From: CBEUVQ01 sp965546615 | GTDB taxonomy: Bacteria; Bacillota; Desulfotomaculia; Desulfotomaculales; Desulfohalotomaculaceae | DNA: 31,648 nt | NCBI GenBank assembly: GCA_965546615.1 | Contig: CBEUVQ010000029.1 | Coordinates: 1-31,648, forward strand | Direction: 5' to 3' | In this document: positions 1 to 8,256 of the stretch, piece after piece | Position numbering within the stretch: the first letter of the stretch is position 1 | How the letters are laid out: each line of letters opens with the position of its first letter | The notes under the pieces: generated by a model | The model's input: the letters and a program-made list of their open reading frames with translations, nothing else | Databases searched by the model: none | What the model was told of the DNA's origin: nothing | Position numbers and translations under genes: made by a program

Positions 1-50
1 GCGACACCCTGATTAAAAGTCAGGTGCTCTACCAACTGAGCTAATGGCTC
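1..50 (-). tRNA. tRNA-Lys (anticodon TTT), 3' part outside window
   Basis: Read on the minus strand from position 50, the sequence starts GAGCCATTAGCTCAGTTGG, the 5' acceptor strand and D arm of a bacterial tRNA. It continues through an anticodon stem CTGA/TCAG enclosing the loop CTTTTAA, giving anticodon TTT (lysine). Only about 50 of the expected 76 bases are inside the window; the T arm and 3' acceptor strand lie before position 1. A good promoter sits just upstream. Confidence 0.93.
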
Positions 51-91
51 ACATTTTAAGTGAAAAGCTTGTCTAACCAACGACAAGAGTT

Positions 92-120
92 ATGATAACA
101 CAACTATTGATTTGATGCAA
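92..120 (-). promoter_or_regulatory. Candidate sigma-A promoter of tRNA-Lys
   Basis: On the minus strand a -35 hexamer TTGCAT (115-120) and a -10 hexamer TATCAT (92-97) are separated by exactly 17 bases. Transcription would start near position 85, about 35 bases before the tRNA 5' end. Confidence 0.55.
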
Positions 121-162
121 CAGTTTTTTTAAAATTTTATCGGATATTGTGTAATTAAAGCC

Positions 163-193
163 AAAGGCACGCAGCAGCGGGCTGCGTGCCTTT
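163..193 (-). terminator. Intrinsic terminator of purA
   Basis: A perfect 13-bp stem (163-175 with 181-193) with a 5-base loop begins about 15 bases after the purA stop. The minus-strand tail is only moderately T-rich (GGCTTTAATTAC), but the stem is strong and correctly placed. Confidence 0.7.
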
Positions 194-207
194 GCTGTGT
201 TTGTCAA

Positions 208-1491
208 TTAAAAGATATTTTCTGTAACAATTGTTTGCGAACGCTTCGGCCCAACACTGGTTAAAGCAATCGGCACTTTGGTTAATTCTTCTATACGCTG
301 CAGGTAACGCTGCGCATTTTCCGGCAAATCGGAAATTTTTTCTGCACTGCTGATATCCTCCTGCCAACCGGGAAGAGTTTCATAAACCGGTTCGCATTTT
401 GCTAAGGTTTTTAAAGATGCCGGGAAAGTTTTAATAATATCTCCGTTTAACTTATAGCCGGTACAAATTTTGATTTCCGGCAGGCCGGTTAACACATCAA
501 GTTTGGTAACGGCAAAATAATTTAAACCGTTAATGCGTGCGGCATAACGGGCAATTACTGCATCAAACCAGCCGCAGCGGCGGGGGCGGCCGGTAGTGGT
601 ACCAAACTCATGACCCTGCTCGCGAATTTTATCTCCCACTTGGTCGTGCAGTTCGGTGGGAAACGGTCCTTCCCCTACTCTGGTGGTATAAGCTTTCACT
701 ACACCGATAACTTTATTAATCTGCGTCGGCCCGACACCGGCACCCAAGCATGCACCGGCGGCAATCGGGTGTGACGATGTCACATACGGATATGTACCGA
801 AATCCAAATCAAGCAGCGTACCCTGAGCACCTTCAAATAAAATATTTTTACCTTCTTCAATGGCATCATTGATAATTTCATTGCAGTCAGCTGCATGTTT
901 GGTCAATAATTCCGCATAGCTGCTGTATTCATTGTATATTTCTTGATAATTTAACGTATTTGTGTTGTAATATTTCTCAAACAACTCATTTTTGTTATGC
1001 ACATTTATTTCCAACTTCTGTTGAAAATCTTCATCGTCAAGAACATCTACCACACGCAAACCTACCCGCGACGATTTATCAGCATAAGCCGGCCCAATAC
1101 CGCGTTTTGTGGTGCCAATTTTACCTACACCTTTGCGCTCTTCCTCTGCTTCATCAAGCAGGCGGTGGTAGGGCATAATTACATGGGCACGGTGATCAAT
1201 TAACAGTTCTGCGATGGGCACACCCCGATCAATAAGCGACTGCAGTTCTTTTTTCAAAACTGCAGGGTCAATAACTACACCGTTTCCAATAATGCAAAGT
1301 TTTCCCGGATAAAGAATTCCGGAAGGAATTAAGTGCAGCTTAAATTCCTCATTATCTACTACCACTGTATGGCCGGCATTATTTCCTCCTTGATACCTGA
1401 CGACTATATCAGCTTTTTCAGCTAAAAAGTCAGTAATCTTTCCCTTTCCTTCATCGCCCCACTGAGCACCGATAAGAACAATCGTGGACAT
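208..1491 (-). CDS. purA: Adenylosuccinate synthetase
   Basis: This 427-residue enzyme joins IMP and aspartate using GTP to form adenylosuccinate, the first committed step from IMP to AMP, in the cytoplasm. The N-terminus carries the family glycine-rich loop GAQWGDEGKGK (about residues 8-18), followed by GGNNAGHTV (about 36-44). GTTKRGIGPAY and the C-terminal TTGRPRRCGWFDAV IMP/GTP-binding segments are intact, and the length is normal. The ATG at 1489-1491 is preceded by AGGGAGG at good spacing. It lies downstream of dnaB with about 190 bases between, including a hairpin and a possible promoter, so it is probably its own transcription unit. Confidence 0.98.
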   Translation of the reverse strand: MSTIVLIGAQWGDEGKGKITDFLAEKADIVVRYQGGNNAGHTVVVDNEEFKLHLIPSGILYPGKLCIIGNGVVIDPAVLKKELQSLIDRGVPIAELLIDHRAHVIMPYHRLLDEAEEERKGVGKIGTTKRGIGPAYADKSSRVGLRVVDVLDDEDFQQKLEINVHNKNELFEKYYNTNTLNYQEIYNEYSSYAELLTKHAADCNEIINDAIEEGKNILFEGAQGTLLDLDFGTYPYVTSSHPIAAGACLGAGVGPTQINKVIGVVKAYTTRVGEGPFPTELHDQVGDKIREQGHEFGTTTGRPRRCGWFDAVIARYAARINGLNYFAVTKLDVLTGLPEIKICTGYKLNGDIIKTFPASLKTLAKCEPVYETLPGWQEDISSAEKISDLPENAQRYLQRIEELTKVPIALTSVGPKRSQTIVTENIF

Positions 1492-1529
1492 TGCGCAACC
1501 TCCCTGATTAACTCTGGTTTCATTCCAGT

Positions 1530-1559
1530 ATTTTACCCAACAACATAAAAATAACTCAA
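1530..1559 (-). promoter_or_regulatory. Possible purA promoter
   Basis: Minus-strand TTGAGT (1554-1559) and TAAAAT (1530-1535) are 18 bases apart, placing a start about 45 bases upstream of the purA ATG. The -35 lies in the last arm of the preceding hairpin. It is a weak match, proposed because the gene seems to need its own promoter. No obvious PurR operator was recognised. Confidence 0.35.
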
Positions 1560-1589
1560 AAGCAAACTATAGGAGTTGCTGTTTGAGTT
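1553..1589 (-). terminator. Candidate terminator of dnaB
   Basis: An inverted repeat pairs AACTCAAA-AGCAA (1553-1565) with TTGCT-G-TTTGAGTT (1576-1589), with one bulged G and a 10-base loop. On the minus strand it is followed by ATTTTTATG. It lies about 95 bases after the dnaB stop, between dnaB and purA. Confidence 0.5.
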
Positions 1590-1681
1590 AATTCGCAGCT
1601 TCAACAGTGCTTGTGCAATAAATATCAATCAATTCAAGAAACGCATTAATTATACCAAATAACGTATAATTAGTAAAGCAA

Positions 1682-3007
1682 TTAATCGGAATGTTTTTCC
1701 AAGTTAACAAACTTGGTATATTCTTTAAAAAAGCCTAGCTCTACCGATCCGATAGGACCGTTGCGCTGTTTGGCAATAATGATTTCAGCAATTCCTTTTT
1801 TGTCGGATTCGGGGTTATAATATTCATCACGGTAAATAAACATCACCAGGTCTGCGTCCTGCTCGATACTGCCGCTTTCCCTCAAGTCAGACATAATCGG
1901 TTTTTTATCCTGCCTTTGCTCTACAGCCCTGCTCAACTGCGACAAAGCAATTACCGGCACATTCAATTCTTTGGCAATGCCTTTTAATGATCTGGAAATC
2001 TCGGCAATTTCCTGCTGCCTGCTTTCAATTCGCCTGCTGCCCTGCATCAGCTGCAGGTAGTCAATAACTATCAATCCCAATCCTTTCTCTCCCTGTAAAC
2101 GGCGCGCTTTGGCACGCAGTTCGCGAATGGAAATTGACGCGGTATCATCAATGTAGATGGGGGCATCGGCAAGATAGCCCGCCACTTCTGTCAGGCGATT
2201 CCAATCTTCCTGCTCAAGAAAACCGGTGCGCAATTTATGCTGATCAACCATTGCTTCCGCACACAGCATGCGCTGCACCAGCTGTTCTTTGGACATTTCC
2301 AAACTGAAAATAGCTACCGGTATTTTTGCCCGGACAGCGGCATTTAATGCCATCATCAGCCCCAACGTGGTTTTACCCATACTGGGGCGCGCAGCAAGGA
2401 TAATCAAATCACTTTTTTGCAGCCCGCAGGTAAGTTTATCAAAATCTACAAAGCCGGTAGGTACGCCGGTAATGTTTCCTTTATTTTGAGCCATTTGTTC
2501 AACTTGTTCAAATGTTTTAATCAAAACTTCATTTATCGGCGTAAATGCAGACGTTTGACGCCTGTTGGCCAGTTCGGAGAGAGATTGCTCAACAGCATCC
2601 AGCATGCTGGTAACATCTTCATTGCCTTCATAACCCATAGTGCTGACCCGATTGGACAGCTGAATTAAAGTACGAAGCAAAGCTTTTTCTTCCACAATGC
2701 GGGCATAGTGCTCCACGTTGGCTGCAGTGGGTACAATGCTGGCTAATGTAGCTATATAAGAAACTCCGCCTACCTGCTCTAAAGTTCCGTTGTGCCGCAA
2801 TTGCTCAGAAACAGTGATCATATCCAGGGGAGTTTCTTTATCAACAAGCTGTAAAATGGCCTGATAGATCAGCTTGTGGCTGTCGCGGTAAAAATCATCC
2901 GGGCTTAAGATTTCCATTACTTTGTAAACAGCTTCTTTGTTGAGGAGCATTGCCCCCAATACAGATTGTTCTGCATCGATATTTTGCGGTGGAATCTTAT
3001 TAATCAT
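1682..3007 (-). CDS. dnaB: Replicative DNA helicase DnaB (DnaC in Bacillus nomenclature)
   Basis: This 441-residue hexameric 5'-3' helicase unwinds DNA ahead of the replisome and interacts with primase. The N-terminal domain (about 1-110, starting PPQNIDAEQSVLGAML) is the DnaB/DnaG-interaction fold. The C-terminal RecA-like domain has a Walker A ARPSMGKTT (about 206-214), a Walker B LIVIDYLQLM and the DLRESGSIEQDAD region. No intein is present. The ATG is preceded by AGGGAGAG. It is downstream of lonC on the same strand with about 127 bases between, containing a probable lonC terminator. The rplI-lonC-dnaB-purA order fits Clostridia-type origin neighbourhoods. Confidence 0.98.
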   Translation of the reverse strand: MINKIPPQNIDAEQSVLGAMLLNKEAVYKVMEILSPDDFYRDSHKLIYQAILQLVDKETPLDMITVSEQLRHNGTLEQVGGVSYIATLASIVPTAANVEHYARIVEEKALLRTLIQLSNRVSTMGYEGNEDVTSMLDAVEQSLSELANRRQTSAFTPINEVLIKTFEQVEQMAQNKGNITGVPTGFVDFDKLTCGLQKSDLIILAARPSMGKTTLGLMMALNAAVRAKIPVAIFSLEMSKEQLVQRMLCAEAMVDQHKLRTGFLEQEDWNRLTEVAGYLADAPIYIDDTASISIRELRAKARRLQGEKGLGLIVIDYLQLMQGSRRIESRQQEIAEISRSLKGIAKELNVPVIALSQLSRAVEQRQDKKPIMSDLRESGSIEQDADLVMFIYRDEYYNPESDKKGIAEIIIAKQRNGPIGSVELGFFKEYTKFVNLEKHSD

Positions 3008-3103
3008 CGGTTACTCTCCCTGTCAGGTGATGTTTGCTTTATTTTGTTTATAAAGGTTAAATATTCGGCAGCTGTCTCCTGCCTGATGTCAATACAAAAA
3101 CAA

Positions 3104-3125
3104 ACCGGCAGCAAAAACCACCGGT
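3104..3125 (-). terminator. Candidate terminator of lonC
   Basis: A short stem ACCGG (3104-3108) with CCGGT (3121-3125) is followed on the minus strand by TTGTTTTTG, starting about 10 bases after the lonC stop. The stem is only 5 bp, so strength is uncertain. Confidence 0.5.
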
Positions 3126-3134
3126 ATAAAACAA

Positions 3135-5075
3135 CTAACCAACCAGACTTTTTACGTCTTGGTCAAAAACACAGCGCAGCATTTCTTCAATAGTTTTAAC
3201 AGGGGTAATGATTAATCCCTTGGTGTCAGACGGAACATCTTTGGCATTTTCATGCGGTACAAATACCCGCTTCACCCCGGCCTGACGGGCACCGTAAATT
3301 TTTTCCGGTATGCCGCCTACCGGGCGAATTCTTCCTTGAATGGATATTTCACCGGTAACAGCAATATCCTGGGGAATTGGGCGGTTTTCAATCGCACTTA
3401 ATATTGCCAGTGTGATAGCGGCACCCGCCGACGGTCCGTCTATCCGCCCACCGCCGACAATATTGATGTGAATATCATAATTGGCAATATCTTCACCGGA
3501 AATTTTTCTGATCACTGATGCTGCATTGAAGACGGAGTCTTTGGCCATACTGCCGGCAGTGTCATTAAACCTTATATTCCCCTGCTCCGGTTTGCGGGCC
3601 GGGAAAGCTACCGCTTCTATTTCAATTACCGATCCTAAAAACCCCGCAACACCTAAACCCAGTATTCTTCCTACTTCAGGCTGTGTACCGGCTTTATTGG
3701 TAACAGCGGGAATTAACCTGCTTGTTTGAACCACTTCATTGACATCCTGCAGTGTGATAACAATATTTTCCCGACCGCTTTTTTGCTGGCGATAACAGGC
3801 CAACGCATATGCATCACACAGTATATTTGTTGCCTTTCGCCCCTCAATGGTATATTCACTGATCACTTCCGCTGCCTGATCTTCTAATTCCACACCCAAT
3901 TTAAAAGCCGCTTGGATGATAATTTTTTCAATGTCTTTTGGTGTTAACGGTTCAAAATATATTTCCGCACACCGCGAACGCAGTGCAGGGTTAATATACT
4001 CCGGTTCTTTTGTCGTGGCACCGATCAAGATAAAGTCCGCCGGTGCTCCTTCGTCAAATATTTTTTTTATGTACTGCGGTATATTCTGATCATGGGGATC
4101 GTAGTATGATGATTCAAAGTATACTCTTTTATCTTCCAGCACTTTTAACAGCTTATTCTGCAGCAGAGGATCCAATTCACCTATTTCATCAATAAACAGC
4201 ACCCCACCGTGCGCATCGGTAACCAGCCCTAATTTGGGTTCCGGAATACCCGTTTCCGCCAAATCACGCCGCGCACCTTGATAGATAGGATCGTGAACGG
4301 AACCCAGTAAGGGATTTGTTATCTCACGGGGATCCCAGCGCAGCGTGGTCCCATCAGCTTCAACAAACTTGCCTTCTTTGCCAAAGGGACTGTTTTTTAT
4401 TGTTTTGGCAATATCTAAAGCTAACCGTGCGGCGGAAGTTTTGCCGACGCCGGGCGGGCCGTAAATTAAAATATGCTGCGGCAGCGGCGAAGCCAGCTTG
4501 GAAATCAACGCTCTGATCGGACGCTCCTGTCCGACAATCTCTTCAAATTTTTGCGGACGCAGCACGTTCATCGCCGATGCTGCTAATTTTTGCTGCTCCA
4601 GTTTTTCTAATAACGCCAGTTTCTTTAAAGTCTGAGCATTTTCCGAACCGGCACTTTCTTTAATAACCTGCATTTTTATTTCACGCATGTATTCTTCGTG
4701 ACGTTCCTGCAGCTTATCGCTGATCTTTTTTTCCAAATCTTCTTCTACCGTACGGCGGGCAATAATATCGGCAATTTGGTTTTTAATTTGATCCAGTATC
4801 TCCGGAATTTGCTGTTGATCGGGCAGTACATCAATTGTTGGGTCTTCAAAAACCAATCTCTGCAGTGCTAAAACTCTTTCCTCCAGTTTTTCTGAACGCA
4901 TAAGCGAGAGGGCATCGAGTTTACCTGCCTTCAGCACTAATTTTTCAGCACCGTAAAGATTGGAAATTAACTCGTAAAGTGAATTAGTTTGTCTTTTTAA
5001 ATAGTCTTGTTCTGAAAACACATCGTTTTGTTCTTGGGGATTAGTTTTGATAAACTTCTCCAAAAAATTTTTCAC
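3135..5075 (-). CDS. lonC: LonC-type ATP-dependent protease of spore formers
   Basis: This AAA+ serine protease has the Lon Ser-Lys catalytic dyad but lacks the classical Lon N-terminal substrate domain. Instead it begins with a charged, probably coiled-coil region (about 1-165). With the start chosen here (646 residues), Walker A GPPGVGKT is near 206-213 and Walker B FIDEIG near 294-299. The catalytic Ser is in DGPSAGAA (near 549) and the Lys in GGIPEK (near 592). The family is largely restricted to endospore formers. The longest ORF starts at an ATG at 5126 with no recognisable ribosome binding site. A GTG at 5075 is preceded by AAAGGAG at 8-base spacing and is preferred. Substrates cannot be inferred from sequence. 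Confidence 0.9.
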   Translation of the reverse strand: MKNFLEKFIKTNPQEQNDVFSEQDYLKRQTNSLYELISNLYGAEKLVLKAGKLDALSLMRSEKLEERVLALQRLVFEDPTIDVLPDQQQIPEILDQIKNQIADIIARRTVEEDLEKKISDKLQERHEEYMREIKMQVIKESAGSENAQTLKKLALLEKLEQQKLAASAMNVLRPQKFEEIVGQERPIRALISKLASPLPQHILIYGPPGVGKTSAARLALDIAKTIKNSPFGKEGKFVEADGTTLRWDPREITNPLLGSVHDPIYQGARRDLAETGIPEPKLGLVTDAHGGVLFIDEIGELDPLLQNKLLKVLEDKRVYFESSYYDPHDQNIPQYIKKIFDEGAPADFILIGATTKEPEYINPALRSRCAEIYFEPLTPKDIEKIIIQAAFKLGVELEDQAAEVISEYTIEGRKATNILCDAYALACYRQQKSGRENIVITLQDVNEVVQTSRLIPAVTNKAGTQPEVGRILGLGVAGFLGSVIEIEAVAFPARKPEQGNIRFNDTAGSMAKDSVFNAASVIRKISGEDIANYDIHINIVGGGRIDGPSAGAAITLAILSAIENRPIPQDIAVTGEISIQGRIRPVGGIPEKIYGARQAGVKRVFVPHENAKDVPSDTKGLIITPVKTIEEMLRCVFDQDVKSLVG

Positions 5076-5142
5076 CGGTTTTGCTCCTTTCAAAAAACCG
5101 ACAATGCCGGAAGATGTAATTGCCATGATGTTAGTTTGTCGA

Positions 5143-5178
5143 TAAAAAAAACCTGGCTTATTTGTACTCTTTAGGTTT
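5143..5178 (-). terminator. Possible terminator after rplI
   Basis: A 6-bp stem (5149-5154 with 5173-5178) with an 18-base loop is followed on the minus strand by a run of T residues (5143-5150). It lies between rplI and lonC. The loop is large and the stem short, so this is tentative. Confidence 0.35.
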
Positions 5179-5228
5179 GCCGAGGCTTTCAGACCGGCGG
5201 AAGCCTTAGTCTTTCATATAAACCGGTT

Positions 5229-5675
5229 CTAAGCTTGCAGTACTTTCACATTTAATTCAGCCTGTACTTTGGGATGCAGTTTCACCGCTACTTTATATTC
5301 GCCCAAGTTTTTGATCGGTGCTTTTAAAACAATTTTTTTCTTATCTACATTAATGCTGTGCTGTTCTTTTAAATAGTCGGCAATATCTTTATTGTTAATT
5401 GCACCAAACAGCCGACCGCCTTCCCCGGTTTTTACCGTTAATTCCACGTTAATTTGGTTTAAGCGTTCCGCTAAATCTTTTGCTTCTTGTTCGAGTTGTT
5501 TCTTTTTGCGGTCATCAGCTTTTTTTTGTTCGGATAACTCTTTTAATTTTCCTTTTGTTGCTTCTACCGCCAGCCCACGGGGGAGCAGGTAGTTTCTGGC
5601 ATAACCTTCAGCAACTTCTATAATATCGCCGTTTTTGCCTAATTTACGTACATCCTGCAGTAAAATAACTTTCAA
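5229..5675 (-). CDS. rplI: 50S ribosomal protein L9 (bL9)
   Basis: This 148-residue two-domain ribosomal protein binds 23S rRNA near the base of the L1 stalk. The N-terminal RNA-binding domain has the signature GDIIEVAEGYARNYLLPRGLA (split: GDIIEVAEGY then ARNYLLPRGLA, about 16-36). A long charged connecting helix (about 40-75) follows, then the C-terminal domain with GRLFGAINNKDIADYL. The length is typical. The start is a TTG at 5673-5675 with AGGAGG upstream. It follows yybS closely on the same strand (36 bases), so the two are likely co-transcribed. Confidence 0.97.
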   Translation of the reverse strand: MKVILLQDVRKLGKNGDIIEVAEGYARNYLLPRGLAVEATKGKLKELSEQKKADDRKKKQLEQEAKDLAERLNQINVELTVKTGEGGRLFGAINNKDIADYLKEQHSINVDKKKIVLKAPIKNLGEYKVAVKLHPKVQAELNVKVLQA

Positions 5676-5711
5676 TGCTATAACCTCCTACAAGCATACT
5701 CTGTTAAAGAT

Positions 5712-6680
5712 TTATTTTAATGATTTAGCATTCAAACGCCGAAAATCAATTAACGGGTCCAGCACACCGATAATCAGCAGCAAAAAAGGAGTAAAAGGCC
5801 ATAAAATCAGCAGCACAACCATAATTCCCTTTAATATTTTGCTAAGCCGCAGCCGCTTAAAATAATATACCGCCACCGCCAAACCAATCACGCTGAAACA
5901 GATACCTAATATGTAAAGCAAGTTTTTTCCTACAATGCTAAAACCGCTGTAACCAAAACGATCTCCGATCAGCATTAATGTTAACCCGACAATCACGCCC
6001 CACAATGTATACCATGGAAATGCCCATTCACTGAAAACAGGCATCGGCGGCGTAGAATATTTAAGGCGAGTTAAAACCGCCCGCGTAAGAAAATACGTGA
6101 TTAATGCAGAAAACATTGCACTCATCGCCAAAATGCCGGGAAGCAGAACTGTAAGGGTATGCAGCGTCGTTTTCATTGACTGTTTCATTTCATTTATTGC
6201 AGCATCATCAAACATCCCGGTACGCTGATAAAATTGAATGCTTTCTTCAAATGCCTCACTCAGCTGATTTTCAATACTTAACAAATCAACACCTGTTAAT
6301 GCCGAGGTAAGCATTATTACGACAAGAGTAAGCAAAGCAGACACTGCCGCAGCGGCTGCAATACTTTTACCTGAGCTTACTTGATTTTTGAAAAGCAAAC
6401 CAAAAAGCAGCCCTATCGGTCCGAACTGAATCAGCAGCACAGTAATCGTTATTGGGTCAGCATAAAGGATAAACAGCAGCATAAAAGCCACCGTTAATGA
6501 TAAAACGCCTTTTTTTAAACCATGGCGGTAAACCATAACTGCTGTCGGAATCGGCGTTATCATACCGGTGATTAAAAACAGCACCGGCATGTATAATCCA
6601 ATCACTGTGATAATTACAGTCAGCGCTGCAAAAAAAGCCCCTTCTAACAAAGAGCGGGTTTCTTCGGAATGGGTTGTCAA
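5712..6680 (-). CDS. yybS: YybS-like multi-pass membrane protein (DUF2232)
   Basis: This 322-residue, very hydrophobic protein has roughly seven or eight predicted membrane segments: two near the N-terminus (about 15-75), a pair around 80-125, a break containing a soluble loop (about 130-170), and further segments at about 175-205, 225-245, 250-275 and 285-310. DUF2232/YybS proteins sit between rpsR and rplI in many Firmicutes, and their function is not established. The start is a TTG at 6678-6680 whose ribosome binding site AGGTGA contains the TGA stop of the upstream MazG-like gene, so translation is probably coupled. Confidence 0.85.
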   Translation of the reverse strand: MTTHSEETRSLLEGAFFAALTVIITVIGLYMPVLFLITGMITPIPTAVMVYRHGLKKGVLSLTVAFMLLFILYADPITITVLLIQFGPIGLLFGLLFKNQVSSGKSIAAAAAVSALLTLVVIMLTSALTGVDLLSIENQLSEAFEESIQFYQRTGMFDDAAINEMKQSMKTTLHTLTVLLPGILAMSAMFSALITYFLTRAVLTRLKYSTPPMPVFSEWAFPWYTLWGVIVGLTLMLIGDRFGYSGFSIVGKNLLYILGICFSVIGLAVAVYYFKRLRLSKILKGIMVVLLILWPFTPFLLLIIGVLDPLIDFRRLNAKSLK

Positions 6681-6685
6681 CTAAG

Positions 6686-7006
6686 TCACCTCTTCTTTTC
6701 TACCATGTAGCGCAATAACTCGGAGAGGTCACCATACCATTTTTCAACTTCATGATTGTCATCAATTCCCTCTCTTAACTTAGACTCAACTTTTAAGTCA
6801 AGACGTGAAAAGTTAATCCCCAAGCGTCTTCCTAAAACATAGGTAGTGATAATTAACCCGGACAGCGCATCCAGCAATCTTTCTTCACTACCTTTAACCA
6901 TTGCTTTAAATAATGCCGCAAGCGAAGCCAGCATATCTGCTTTTAACCACTCAATAATTCTGATGTTTTTTGCAATACCGCTGTCATGATTGGGTGATGG
7001 AAACAT
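6686..7006 (-). CDS. MazG-like family protein
   Basis: This small soluble protein has 106 residues from the start chosen here. Its helical pattern (IRIIEWLKADMLASLAALF, then LLDALSGLIITTYVLGRRL) resembles the short MazG-like family found next to yybS in Clostridia. MazG-fold proteins are often nucleotide pyrophosphohydrolases, but the classical EExxE metal motif is not clear here, so catalysis is not claimed. The ATG at 7004-7006 has GGGGGTGC at good spacing. An upstream TTG at 7105 would add 33 residues but has its purine run almost touching the codon. A hairpin (7025-7044) lies just before the preferred start. Confidence 0.7.
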   Translation of the reverse strand: MFPSPNHDSGIAKNIRIIEWLKADMLASLAALFKAMVKGSEERLLDALSGLIITTYVLGRRLGINFSRLDLKVESKLREGIDDNHEVEKWYGDLSELLRYMVEKKR

Positions 7007-7186
7007 AATTTTGCACCCCCTGGCAAAAGGGCAGAAGCCCTTTTTACATAATTGCTTCCTTAAAACAATTTTTATTCTAGCCAGGTTATTATTTTTCCTG
7101 CCCAATCCTCTTGTTATTTGTTGCCTCCAATGTAAGCTTTGTTATCTGTATATGCAGCATCAATAACCGGCCACCGCAAAATAATA

Positions 7187-7214
7187 TTAAAAAAAGGGAG
7201 CAGTATGCTCCCTT
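7187..7214 (-). terminator. Terminator of the rpsF-ssb-rpsR operon
   Basis: A perfect 9-bp stem AAGGGAGCA (7194-7202) / TGCTCCCTT (7206-7214) begins about 6 bases after the rpsR stop. On the minus strand it is followed by TTTTTAATATT, making a convincing Rho-independent terminator. Confidence 0.88.
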
Positions 7215-7219
7215 GGCTT

Positions 7220-7447
7220 TTATTCTACAGTATATGGTAACAGAGCGATATTACGGGCTCTTTTAATGGCCAGAGTCAGCATACGCTGGTGCTTGGCACA
7301 GTTACCGGAAATACGACGAGGTAAAATTTTACCCCGCTCGGTAATATATTTTTTGAGCCGCGGCACTTCTTTAAAATCTATTTCCTCGACTTTATCTACA
7401 CAAAAGCTGCAGACACGTCTTTTACCTCTGCGGCGGTCTTTAGCCAT
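7220..7447 (-). CDS. rpsR: 30S ribosomal protein S18 (bS18), zinc-ligand form
   Basis: This 75-residue protein of the 30S platform binds 16S rRNA as a heterodimer with S6. The core ERGKILPRRISGNCAKHQR and the C-terminal AIKRARNIALLPYTVE are canonical. The protein keeps CSFC (residues 13-16) and a second cluster NCAKH, a CxxC plus CxxH set typical of zinc-binding ('C+') S18 proteins rather than the zinc-free type. The ATG follows AGGAGGG. It is the last gene of rpsF-ssb-rpsR, 14 bases after ssb, and is followed by a strong terminator. Confidence 0.97.
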   Translation of the reverse strand: MAKDRRRGKRRVCSFCVDKVEEIDFKEVPRLKKYITERGKILPRRISGNCAKHQRMLTLAIKRARNIALLPYTVE

Positions 7448-7461
7448 GTTATCCCTCCTTT

Positions 7462-7875
7462 TTAAAACGGAACATCGTCATCGGAGAAGCTTATTTCGCT
7501 GGCGTACCCACCAGCATCATTTTGATTGAATTCGTTTTGCTGACGTTCCCGATCTTTCGGCCAGTCTAAAAACCGAACGTTTTCAGCAATTACTTCCGCT
7601 GCTTTTCGACGAATTCCTTGGTTATCATCATACGATCTGATTTGCAAACGCCCCTCTACCGCTACCAAGCGGCCCTTGCTCAGATTATTTGCAACGGTCT
7701 CTGCCAGCTTCTGCCAAGTTACAATATCAATGAAATCCGTTTCTCTTTCACCTTGACGGTTGGTATAAGGGCGGTCTACCGCAATGGTAAATCTGGTAAC
7801 CGCCACTCCGCTGGTAGTATAACGAGGTTCGGGGTCCCGTGTTAATCTACCGATTAAAATTATTTTATTTAACAT
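7462..7875 (-). CDS. ssb: Single-stranded DNA-binding protein
   Basis: This 137-residue SSB coats single-stranded DNA during replication, recombination and repair. The OB fold occupies about residues 1-105, starting MLNKIILIGRLTRDPEPRYT and containing VAVEGRLQIRSY. It is followed by a short, low-complexity linker. The acidic C-terminal tip ends DDDVPF, the conserved motif that recruits partner proteins. The ATG has a GGGGTGA site. It sits between rpsF and rpsR with 14-base gaps, the usual Firmicute operon in which SSB is made alongside S6 and S18. Confidence 0.97.
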   Translation of the reverse strand: MLNKIILIGRLTRDPEPRYTTSGVAVTRFTIAVDRPYTNRQGERETDFIDIVTWQKLAETVANNLSKGRLVAVEGRLQIRSYDDNQGIRRKAAEVIAENVRFLDWPKDRERQQNEFNQNDAGGYASEISFSDDDVPF

Positions 7876-7889
7876 AATTTCACCCCGAT

Positions 7890-8180
7890 TTATTGTTCAC
7901 CTTTGCGAACTACAATGTGACGAACAACATCGTCATTAATCTTTAATACACGTTCCAGTTCACCGGCTACATCCGGTTCGCTCTTGAAGTCAACTACAAC
8001 GTAATAGCCTTCGTTTAATTTTTTAATCTCGTAAGCTAAACGTCTTTTGCCCCATTTATCTACCTTTACCAACTCTCCACCATTCTTTTGAATGATGTCG
8101 GTAAATTTAGTAATAAGCGCTTCATTAGCTTCCTCTTCCAGGTTGGGGCGTAGTATCATAACCAATTCGTAACTACGCAA
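7890..8180 (-). CDS. rpsF: 30S ribosomal protein S6 (bS6)
   Basis: This 96-residue protein partners S18 on the 30S platform. The family core is intact: RSYELVMILRPNLEEE at the N-terminus, VDKWGKRRLAYEIKKLNEGYY in the middle (WGKRRLAYEI is the hallmark), and the C-terminal LKINDDVVRHIVVRK. The start is a TTG at 8178-8180 preceded by GGAGGTGA. The longer ORF to 8249 adds a 23-residue extension without family similarity that runs through the leader, so it is rejected. It heads the rpsF-ssb-rpsR operon with its own promoter and a structured leader. Confidence 0.96.
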   Translation of the reverse strand: MRSYELVMILRPNLEEEANEALITKFTDIIQKNGGELVKVDKWGKRRLAYEIKKLNEGYYVVVDFKSEPDVAGELERVLKINDDVVRHIVVRKGEQ

Positions 8181-8204
8181 ACCTCTCACCTCCTCCCTTG
8201 GACT

Positions 8205-8237
8205 TTGGCCCCACCAGTGACGATGGAGCGGGGGATT
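8205..8237 (-). promoter_or_regulatory. Candidate S6:S18-binding leader of rpsF
   Basis: The roughly 70-base rpsF leader contains a G/C-rich hairpin just upstream of the ribosome binding site. CCCC (near 8231-8235) pairs with GGGG (near 8209-8213), and CCA pairs with TGG further in, leaving an asymmetric bulge that includes CCG. Many bacteria carry an S6:S18-binding mRNA motif here that mimics the 16S rRNA site and gives autoregulation. The position and CCG bulge fit, but I have not matched it to a covariance model. Confidence 0.4.
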
Positions 8238-8256
8238 ACTATTTTTCAACTATGGA

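Noticed and set aside
155..367. 70-codon minus-strand ORF overlapping the 3' end of purA
   Set aside because: It is another frame across purA and its terminator, without a plausible ribosome binding site or family similarity.
7025..7044. Terminator-like hairpin AAAAGGGC/GCCCTTTT upstream of the MazG-like gene
   Set aside because: The T residues are part of the stem, with no T-run after it on the minus strand. It is likelier to be a leader structure than a terminator, and a role cannot be shown.
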